Positions 58,284-64,000 of a stretch of DNA of 64,000 nt are shown in pieces. Position 1 is the stretch's first letter. Every line of letters starts with the position of its first letter. The notes below the pieces were generated by a model that saw only the letters and a list, made by a program, of their open reading frames with translations, was not told where the DNA came from and searched no databases. The DNA is from Trichococcus alkaliphilus (GTDB taxonomy: Bacteria; Bacillota; Bacilli; Lactobacillales; Aerococcaceae): positions 127,439 through 191,438 of the forward strand of contig NZ_PXZT01000003.1 of NCBI RefSeq assembly GCF_003008695.1. Direction: 5' to 3'. The position numbers and the translations under genes are program-made.

Positions 58284-59888
58284 TTACTTGTTTTTTTTAG
58301 TTATCCTGTCAGCGGCTAATTTACCTGTAATAATGCATGTAGGTGTTCCAGCTGGATTATATGCCCATTGACCTACTTGATAAATATTAGGAATAGGCGT
58401 ATTTATTGATTTGTTTACTTGCTGCATTTTATAAACAACCGGGATCGGAGCTTCAAAAGACCATCCTACTATAGCCCCGCCAGTACTCCCAACTCTTTTT
58501 TCAAAACTTAAAGGTGTAAAGGAAAATTGCTTCTCCACTTTATCTTTTAACTCAGGGCATAAACTTTCAGAAAGCACACTTATTACTTTATTTTCAATTT
58601 CCTCTCTAAACTCTTCATACCAGCCAGATTCTTTAACTTTATAAAACAATTCAGCCTCCATAAGCAGGCTGACTATTAAACCCGTTTTACCTTCTGGAGC
58701 TAGGTTAGAATCTCTTATAGCCGGGATTGCTATTTCATAAGTGTTGTATTTTAGAAAACGATCCAGCCAGGAAAGAACTTCTTCTTTATCTATCTCTCCC
58801 CATTTTTCCAACATTCCCTTAAGCTCACTTTTATTGATGTTCCCCAAACCTTTTCTTGATGGTGTGTAAAATAGATGTCCATTAAAAGATTTCTTAAAAT
58901 AAGACACTGGTAAATCAACTTCCAAATAGAGCGAGAATACAGATTCGCTAGGCCTGCCTTTAGCTATCAATTCTTTTGTTTTTTCAAACTTTCCCCTTAT
59001 TTTTGGGGCCAAGTTACCCAGACTAGTAATATTGTAAAAAGTTTTTAGGTCTGCAGCCCAAACAAGGTCTTTATAATAGTATTCGTTGTTATTCTCATCG
59101 ACAACAAACTGTTGGTCGGCATAAATTTTTTTTACAACAGTATTGGTGATTATTTCACCTTTGAACTCTTGTATTTTTTCCGCTAGTGCTTCGGCAAGCT
59201 TTCCTGTACCACCTTTTGGATATACATAGCTGCTGTACAACGTGAAATAGCTCAATGCAAAAAATGTTGGTGTGCCTTTAAAAAAATGTTGTGAAATGAT
59301 ATCTATAAGTGACGGATCTTTAATAAGTTCTTTGAGATACTCATCACAAGGTTTGGAAAGCCTTTCAATCCTGTTCATTGCGAACATAAACTTCGGTAAC
59401 CATGGCAAAAGTTCTTTGAAGAAGTACTCTTTGTCTCTCTTGATATCTTTAAATAATGGATTATCAATACCATATATAATATCGATCAGTTTCATTATTT
59501 TAATCATAACTTCTATGAATTTATCGATATCCTCAACGCTATCAGGATATAGGCTTACCAACAACTCTCTATATTCGCCAACAGAATTTGAGTCTTCAAT
59601 GCCGATGATTTTATCCTCAACGCCAAGGGAAACCTTGCTTGAGACAACATCAATATCAAGATTCAAGTCTTTTAGCATAGCTAAAACGACTCCTAAAATT
59701 GCTCTGGCTCCAGCATCAAAAACAAAACCATCCATTTCAAATGAATTTACCAAGCCACCAAATTCGGCATTTTTTTCTATAAGCAAAATTTTCTTGCCTG
59801 ATTGAGAAAGAAACACAGCAGATGTAAGCCCGGCAAGTCCTCCACCTACAATTATGGCATCATATCTTTTTTGTTCCGCATTATCCAT
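58284..59888 (-). CDS. retinol-saturase/CrtI-like FAD oxidoreductase
   Basis: A 534-residue flavoprotein of the phytoene desaturase / carotenoid isomerase / retinol saturase superfamily. FAD binding: IIVGGGLAGLTSAVFL (residues 12-27) and LLIEKNAEFGGLVNSFE; VYPKGGTGKLAEAL is the family's middle motif; the end has NIYQVGQWAYNPAGTPTCIITGKLAAD. Members desaturate, isomerise or reduce polyenes; others act on lipids. The gene is clearly A+T-richer than its surroundings and overlaps the SDR gene by 8 bp. The true substrate is not determinable here. Confidence 0.85.
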   Translation of the reverse strand: MDNAEQKRYDAIIVGGGLAGLTSAVFLSQSGKKILLIEKNAEFGGLVNSFEMDGFVFDAGARAILGVVLAMLKDLNLDIDVVSSKVSLGVEDKIIGIEDSNSVGEYRELLVSLYPDSVEDIDKFIEVMIKIMKLIDIIYGIDNPLFKDIKRDKEYFFKELLPWLPKFMFAMNRIERLSKPCDEYLKELIKDPSLIDIISQHFFKGTPTFFALSYFTLYSSYVYPKGGTGKLAEALAEKIQEFKGEIITNTVVKKIYADQQFVVDENNNEYYYKDLVWAADLKTFYNITSLGNLAPKIRGKFEKTKELIAKGRPSESVFSLYLEVDLPVSYFKKSFNGHLFYTPSRKGLGNINKSELKGMLEKWGEIDKEEVLSWLDRFLKYNTYEIAIPAIRDSNLAPEGKTGLIVSLLMEAELFYKVKESGWYEEFREEIENKVISVLSESLCPELKDKVEKQFSFTPLSFEKRVGSTGGAIVGWSFEAPIPVVYKMQQVNKSINTPIPNIYQVGQWAYNPAGTPTCIITGKLAADRITKKNK

Positions 59889-60843
59889 TCAAATTCCCCA
59901 TTTTCAAACTTATTTCCCACAGAACTCTTGCATTTTCAACATCTAACGCTGGTGGAGCAGGTTCTTCAAGAGTTGTAAGATTGAAAAATTCACCACTAAC
60001 TGTTTCCAGATCTTCAGAAACCCCTAAATAGTATAGAGCTTCTGCTGCAACCGAAACAGGGTTTAAAGCTTTGTCCAATACATTCCACTTGAACCACTTG
60101 TATAACGGACCATTATCCTGTCCTGTGGCTGTTTTTACAGCTCCAGGATGCATTGCATTAATGGTTACACCCGAGCCTCGGAAATACTCATCAAATTTTA
60201 TCATTACTAAGAGTTCAGCGAGCTTGGCTGTACCGTAGCTTTTCAAACCGGAATAACGTCTTTTTGACCAATCCAGATCATCAAAACGCATCCCCCAAGC
60301 CGCAAATCTGTGGCCTTCTGAGTTTACCAATATAATTCGACATTTCCCCTGGGATTTTAGTTTATCTTTTAAGATGTAGTTCATGATAAAAGACGAAAGG
60401 TAGTTTACCATAAAGACTTTCTCGATTCCATTTGAAGTGATTTGTCGTTTTGTAAGATAAATGCCAGCATTATGAATAATTATATCAATTGGTTTCTCAA
60501 TTTCCAGCAAATTATAAGCAGCTTTATATGTATCATCCATGATGCTAAAATCAGCCAAAATATAATCACAATTTACTTTATACTCACTCTCAATTTCATG
60601 CTTCAAAGCTTCTGAGCGCTCTTTGTTTCTGTTGATGCAAATCAAATCAGCACCTTTTGAGGCAAACTTTCTAGCAGCGGCATAACCAATTCCAGAAGTA
60701 GCACCCGTTATGACAACCAACTTACCCTTGCAATCATCCAAACAAATCAGTGGGCTTTTAGAGTTGTTTTTTATCATTGCCATCACATTGGCCAGACGAT
60801 ATTTTTTAAAATATTTCCCGAATTTTATCCCATTATTTTTCAT
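59881..60843 (-). CDS. SDR, retinol dehydrogenase-like
   Basis: A 320-residue SDR. After an N-terminal extension of about 40 residues comes KLVVITGATSGIGYAAARKF (TGATSGIG, 46-53), IIHNAGIYL, Ser175 in ILVNSEGHRF and the catalytic Tyr203/Lys207 in YGTAKLAELL. The organisation resembles retinol dehydrogenase/WW-domain oxidoreductase-like SDRs. It overlaps the flavoprotein gene by 8 bp and follows the NTF2-like gene, forming a three-gene A+T-rich operon. The start was chosen at ATG 60843; a GTG three codons earlier overlaps the upstream stop. Confidence 0.87.
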   Translation of the reverse strand: MKNNGIKFGKYFKKYRLANVMAMIKNNSKSPLICLDDCKGKLVVITGATSGIGYAAARKFASKGADLICINRNKERSEALKHEIESEYKVNCDYILADFSIMDDTYKAAYNLLEIEKPIDIIIHNAGIYLTKRQITSNGIEKVFMVNYLSSFIMNYILKDKLKSQGKCRIILVNSEGHRFAAWGMRFDDLDWSKRRYSGLKSYGTAKLAELLVMIKFDEYFRGSGVTINAMHPGAVKTATGQDNGPLYKWFKWNVLDKALNPVSVAAEALYYLGVSEDLETVSGEFFNLTTLEEPAPPALDVENARVLWEISLKMGNLNG

Positions 60844-60848
60844 GTTTG

Positions 60849-61307
60849 TCACCCAAATTTTTTCTTCATGAATTTTCTGTACTTTTTACCGAATGACGGA
60901 ATGTTATCAAATATATCTCCCCACAGATCATAATAATCTCGTTGCTCAATAATTTTACCATTCTCATTTATGGTTAATCTTGAAAGACCATATAATATGG
61001 AACTAGGATATTTCTTATAGCTGATTGTCATCTCCCATTCGATAAATATATCATTCCCCTGTTGCACAGCTTTAACTAATTTCATATTTAAATCTTTTGA
61101 GCGCTCTGTCAGTCTATCAGTCATTGCCTTGAATGCAGCAATACCTCTGATCTCCTGTATTGTATCTCTAAAGTAAATATTGTCGTCATAATAAGGTAAG
61201 ATGTGTGACCAATCAGGCTTTCCATCGGTATTATAGGTTTTTGTCCAAAGTTCTTTTACAAGTTCCAGTGTTAGTGTGAACTCTTTATCTATTTTAAATT
61301 CTTCCAT
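60849..61307 (-). CDS. NTF2-like (SnoaL-type) protein
   Basis: A 152-residue protein of the NTF2/SnoaL cone fold. HILPYYDDNIYFRDTIQEIRG and FIEWEMTISYKKYP with IIEQRDYYDLWGDIFD are the typical strands and helix; such proteins serve as isomerases or cyclases or bind ligands for partner enzymes. It starts the A+T-rich operon whose other products are an SDR and a flavoprotein, so it likely handles the same substrate. ATG 61307 follows AAAGAG nine bases upstream; other in-frame ATGs are at 61313 and 61328. Confidence 0.8.
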   Translation of the reverse strand: MEEFKIDKEFTLTLELVKELWTKTYNTDGKPDWSHILPYYDDNIYFRDTIQEIRGIAAFKAMTDRLTERSKDLNMKLVKAVQQGNDIFIEWEMTISYKKYPSSILYGLSRLTINENGKIIEQRDYYDLWGDIFDNIPSFGKKYRKFMKKKFG

Positions 61308-61511
61308 ATACATCGTCTCTTTCTGCATATTATGAATTCACCTATTTTCTATTATTTTAGCATATCGTTGCTGACATCCCTAGTGACGAAGTTTTCCCGA
61401 CTTTGAGAGTCCATAAAAGAAAAACCAGCTAAAAATACCGTTATATCGCGGTTCTTGGTCACTTTTCCAAACATACATCTTTATATCATGCACAACCATT
61501 CACAACAATAT

Positions 61512-61552
61512 AAAAAAGCGAGAAATGGTTTATCCCATCTCTCGCTTGACGC
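61512..61552 (-). terminator. terminator after the cyclophilin-fold gene
   Basis: AGCGAGAgATGG/CCATtTCTCGCT stem followed by six U on the minus strand, six bases after the stop. The rest of 61308-61557 shows only an A+T-rich promoter region for the NTF2-like gene. Confidence 0.88.
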
Positions 61553-61557
61553 TATTA

Positions 61558-61905
61558 TCAGTTGCTGAACGTGACCTCGACACTCCCACGTCCCAGCGCA
61601 TGGGCAAGTCCAACCGTGTCTTCGATCCGACCGATTGGAGTGTAGCTGTATGGGGTCAATAATCCCTTATAGAAAATCACGAGGCAGTCGGAACCGTACA
61701 GCATCAATTCCCCAGCCTTGATGCTGCCCACTCTTCTGGATTCCGAGGGCAGGCTGTCCGGAAAATAATAGTATTTTTCGTTTCCGTTCAGCTCTTCCAT
61801 TTCGAGAGTCATCGGCAGTTTATCCGTCAACGCCTGCACCGTTGCATTTTCGTACAGAGCTACAGGGTAACCGGTGTTTCCGATTTTGATTGTCATTGAT
61901 GGCAT
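61558..61905 (-). CDS. cyclophilin-like fold protein
   Basis: A 115-residue protein of the cyclophilin_like family (DUF369-type small domain). Characteristic are IKIGNTGYPVALYENATVQAL, LPMTLEMEELNGNEKYYYFP, AGELMLYGSDCLVIFYK and YTPIGRIEDTVGLAHALGRG. The fold resembles cyclophilin but a peptidyl-prolyl isomerase activity is not established. GAAAGGG precedes the ATG. It is 51 bp after the hydrolase gene on the same strand, both probably under the MerR-type promoter. Confidence 0.88.
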   Translation of the reverse strand: MPSMTIKIGNTGYPVALYENATVQALTDKLPMTLEMEELNGNEKYYYFPDSLPSESRRVGSIKAGELMLYGSDCLVIFYKGLLTPYSYTPIGRIEDTVGLAHALGRGSVEVTFSN

Positions 61906-61956
61906 CGTATCATCCCTTTCCAGTGGATTTGATTCAGAAAAAGCACGAGCCGAACT

Positions 61957-62916
61957 TTACAAATTCTCGGTAAAGAACGACTCCAGTTTATCGAACGGAA
62001 TCAGATCCGTTCTGTCGTACAGATCCACGTGGCCGGCGCCGGCAACCTCAAACAGTTCTTTCGGTTCGGTAGCCATTTTGTAGGCATCCTCACTGAAATA
62101 TCTCGAATGCGCATGCTCACCGATAATGAACAGAATCGGTCTAGGAGAAATCGTCTGGATGTAGTTCATCAACGGGAAGTTCATGAAAGCCATGGCGCTC
62201 GTCTTCGTGAAGGCACCGATCGAGTTCGGGTGGAAGCCGCGTTTCATCGCATAATAGCCGAAGAATTCACTGCTGATCGGATCCATTCCTTCAGGGATAG
62301 CATACACCGGCTCGCTTGGGAAGGCTGGCGTCAATTCCGGTTCATCGCCCTCGAAATCTTTCCAGCGTTGTTCACCTAGTTGGTCAAACAGCTGTGTGCG
62401 TTGTTCATCCCTCATGCTGTCTGCCCAGCCGTAGCGCATCACCCGGCTCATATCATACATGCTGACGGTGGCAACCGCTTTGATCCGCGTGTCGACCTGC
62501 GCCGCTGTCACTGCAAACCCGCCGCTGCCGCAGATTCCGATCACGCCGATCTTAACCCTGTCCACAAATGGACGCGTGCCGATGTAATCCACCGCCGCAC
62601 TGAAGTCCTCGGCAAAGATATCCGGAGACGATATATGCCTTGGCGCGCCGCTGCTCTCTCCGTTATAGGATTCATCGAACGCTATTGCCACAAATCCGCG
62701 TTCCGCCATATTCTGCGCATATATCCCTGCGCCTTGTTCCTTTACGCCACCGTATGGGGTGCCGACGATAATGGCAGGATATTTTTGGGATGTGTCGATG
62801 TCTTTTGATAAATATAGGTCCGCCGCGACGGTTATGCCGTAGCGGTTTTTGAAAGTGACCTGCTCAACCGTTACCTTATCGCTGAGTGTGAAAGTTCTGT
62901 ACGTATTCTCGGTCAT
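61957..62916 (-). CDS. alpha/beta hydrolase, YcjY/dienelactone-hydrolase-like
   Basis: A 319-residue cytosolic alpha/beta-hydrolase. It carries YPAIIVGTPYGGVKEQ, MAERGFVAIAFDESYNGES, the nucleophile elbow GVIGICGSGGFA and the late ILFIIGEHAHSRYF with His in AGAGHVDLYD. The family (YcjY-like) works on esters or lactones of unknown identity. GGAGG precedes the ATG. A MerR-type promoter with 19-base spacer directs it, pointing to induction by a harmful compound. Confidence 0.92.
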   Translation of the reverse strand: MTENTYRTFTLSDKVTVEQVTFKNRYGITVAADLYLSKDIDTSQKYPAIIVGTPYGGVKEQGAGIYAQNMAERGFVAIAFDESYNGESSGAPRHISSPDIFAEDFSAAVDYIGTRPFVDRVKIGVIGICGSGGFAVTAAQVDTRIKAVATVSMYDMSRVMRYGWADSMRDEQRTQLFDQLGEQRWKDFEGDEPELTPAFPSEPVYAIPEGMDPISSEFFGYYAMKRGFHPNSIGAFTKTSAMAFMNFPLMNYIQTISPRPILFIIGEHAHSRYFSEDAYKMATEPKELFEVAGAGHVDLYDRTDLIPFDKLESFFTENL

Positions 62917-62979
62917 GTCATTTCCTCCAAATTATTCATGATTATGTTCGTTTAATCTCTAAGCAGTGAGCTTAAGTTG

Positions 62980-63010
62980 ATTCTACGACTTAACCTTAAC
63001 GTGAAGTCAA
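62980..63010 (-). promoter_or_regulatory. MerR-type promoter of the hydrolase operon
   Basis: Minus-strand TTGACT (63010-63005), 19-base spacer, TAGAAT (62985-62980). The 22-base dyad GACTTcACgTTAAgGTtAAGTC (63008-62987) fills the spacer, as in promoters activated by MerR-family regulators. Confidence 0.85.
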
Positions 63011-63070
63011 ATGTTTTTTCATAAATAATTTGGAGGTTGAAAATAGGAACTATAGAAATGCAGTATGGCT

Positions 63071-63625
63071 TTATATGATTTTGTAACTGATATGCGTTCT
63101 TCCAGCCGGGAGTCCAATCAACTGAACCCTCTCCAACTTGACATCACTGTTTTCAAGATCCTCGAATGGCCGAAAGCCGGTCCGTAAAAACCAAGGCACG
63201 ATATCAACTTGCAATTCATCTATTAAACCGGTTTTTAAACAGAGCGGTGTGGTCAGTGCGCTGCCTATGATGTTCACATCTTTTTCACCCGCTGCCGCTT
63301 TGGCTTGGAGGATTGCATCAGCGACGCCAGTTGTTACAAAAGTAATAGTTACCTTGTCTGATTCTTTTGGGTGCTTTTCTGGAACCTTATCGGTAAAGAC
63401 AAATATCGGAACTTGGTATTCATACTCGACATACCAATCAGGATCTTCCGCCATCCCATATTCCTTTTGGGACATCACAACCGACCCGGTCGTCAAAATC
63501 GACTCCTTCATGACTTCCGTTTCCTTCAGCAAATCCAAATCTGCATACAACGTATTGACACTGCCATTACTATCCTCCGCAAATCCATCCAAAGAAATGG
63601 TCAGGCCTAGAATAACTTTTCCCAT
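63071..63625 (-). CDS. DHFR-like / RibD C-terminal domain reductase
   Basis: A 184-residue DHFR-like reductase (RibD_C family), related to the protein at 10710. It shows VILGLTISLDGFAEDSNGSV, SILTTGSVVMSQKEYGM, KVTITFVTTGVADAILQAKAA, DVNIIGSALTTPLCLKTGLIDELQVDIVP and RTGFRPFEDL. An NADPH-dependent reduction of an unknown substrate is likely. GGAGAAAG precedes the ATG and a promoter-like TTGAAA-17-TTTATA lies upstream (about 63671-63699). Confidence 0.88.
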   Translation of the reverse strand: MGKVILGLTISLDGFAEDSNGSVNTLYADLDLLKETEVMKESILTTGSVVMSQKEYGMAEDPDWYVEYEYQVPIFVFTDKVPEKHPKESDKVTITFVTTGVADAILQAKAAAGEKDVNIIGSALTTPLCLKTGLIDELQVDIVPWFLRTGFRPFEDLENSDVKLERVQLIGLPAGRTHISYKII

Positions 63626-63825
63626 GTGCTTTCTCCTATCTGAATTTATTTTGTCGGTTTTAATAATCCTTATAAAGACAATAATCAGTCTATTTTCAAC
63701 AAGGATGATAATTTGGAGATATATTTCGATATAGTGAGCCGTGAACAGGTGTTAAATGCAAAATATCTTTAGCTTTGTAACGATTATCGCACATATCTTT
63801 TGTTTTGCGAACTTTTGCGAATATC

Positions 63826-63862
63826 AAAAAAAATCCTCGAAACACTGTTCGAGGATTTTTTT
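63826..63862 (-). terminator. terminator after the partial gene at the right edge
   Basis: AAAATCCTCGAA/TTCGAGGATTTT stem with a six-base loop and T-runs on both strands, 14 bases after the stop codon. Confidence 0.9.
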
Positions 63863-63876
63863 CTATGAAAATTTTA

Positions 63877-64000
63877 TTAGCTGAAATCTTTATCTGTGCT
63901 GTCATCCATCGTCTGAATAGCCAGTTCCAATGACTTAATTCTTCTTTCCAGAAGGGTTTTCTGGGGACTGCCCGGTTTCGACTTGGCATAGATGCCTTCA
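63877..64000 (-). CDS. C-terminal end of an unidentified gene
   Basis: The last 41 codons of a frame entering from the right edge end with SPQKTLLERRIKSLELAIQT and a short acidic tail, stop TAA at 63879-63877, directly followed by a terminator. The heptad-like LERRIKSLELAIQ would suit a C-terminal coiled helix, for instance of a MerR-family regulator, but this is only suggestive. Too short to identify. Confidence 0.6.
   Translation of the reverse strand, partial: EGIYAKSKPGSPQKTLLERRIKSLELAIQTMDDSTDKDFS

Noticed and set aside
63696-63989. 97-codon frame on the minus strand at the right edge
   Set aside because: It lies in another frame over the partial gene and reads through the terminator at 63826-63862.

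Overview
The window reads as chromosome of a low-to-mid G+C Gram-positive bacterium of the order Lactobacillales. Almost every gene has an AGGAGG-like ribosome binding site, an arginine T-box precedes argS, and Rho-independent terminators with U-runs are frequent. The family is probably Carnobacteriaceae. The combination of a heliorhodopsin, a class II photolyase and complete nadABC fits Trichococcus best. The genus is an inference from gene content; no 16S or other marker gene is present. No tRNA, rRNA, CRISPR array or prophage was seen.

Layout. 1-2.4 kb: kdpF-kdpA-kdpB potassium pump operon (kdpB runs off the edge) behind a direct-repeat operator. 2.4-13 kb: single-gene units (methyltransferase, NAD(P)-binding reductase, MATE exporter, GyrI-like protein, argS with T-box, GNAT, hydrolase, AlkD-type glycosylase, DHFR-like reductase), then a secreted barnase with its barstar inhibitor and a SOUL haem-binding protein. 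13-29 kb: UMF1-type MFS carrier, MgtA-like P-type ATPase with a DUF6544 protein, acetate transporter, HAAS membrane protein, RtcB ligase, flavodoxin, VOC protein, a frameshifted membrane protein, luciferase-like monooxygenase, nucleoside kinase, TspO-related protein. 29-33 kb: DUF2202 lipoprotein and nadA-nadB-nadC under a NiaR-like operator. 33-39 kb: AhpD-like protein under a CsoR/CstR-like site, then a co-oriented run with heliorhodopsin, a helix-hairpin-helix protein, signal peptidase I, DUF6448, YjdF-like membrane protein and class II CPD photolyase. 39-54 kb: pentapeptide protein, HIT protein, three CPBP membrane proteases, OYE-type flavin reductase, SDR under a MerR-type promoter, hydrolases, orphan solute-binding lipoprotein, alkaline phosphatase with Pho-like boxes, ADP-ribosylglycohydrolase. 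54-56 kb: a TnpB-only IS200/IS605-type element. 56-64 kb: TMEM175-like channel, DsrE protein, RsgA GTPase, a visibly A+T-rich three-gene operon (retinol-saturase/CrtI-like flavoprotein, SDR, NTF2-like protein), a MerR-type promoter driving a hydrolase and a cyclophilin-fold protein, and a second DHFR-like protein.

Themes. Light and DNA repair: heliorhodopsin and photolyase lie about 2.2 kb apart on one strand, with an AlkD-type glycosylase, a TspO relative and a retinoid/carotenoid-type oxidoreductase elsewhere in the window. Sensing of small toxic molecules: two 19-bp-spacer MerR-type promoters, three stand-alone GyrI-like domains, two DHFR-like reductases, OYE and several hydrolases. Competition: secreted barnase with immunity.

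Least ordinary items: the heliorhodopsin neighbourhood, the A+T-rich flavoprotein operon, the barnase/barstar pair, and a repeat family that starts at the stop codons of argS and the HIT gene.
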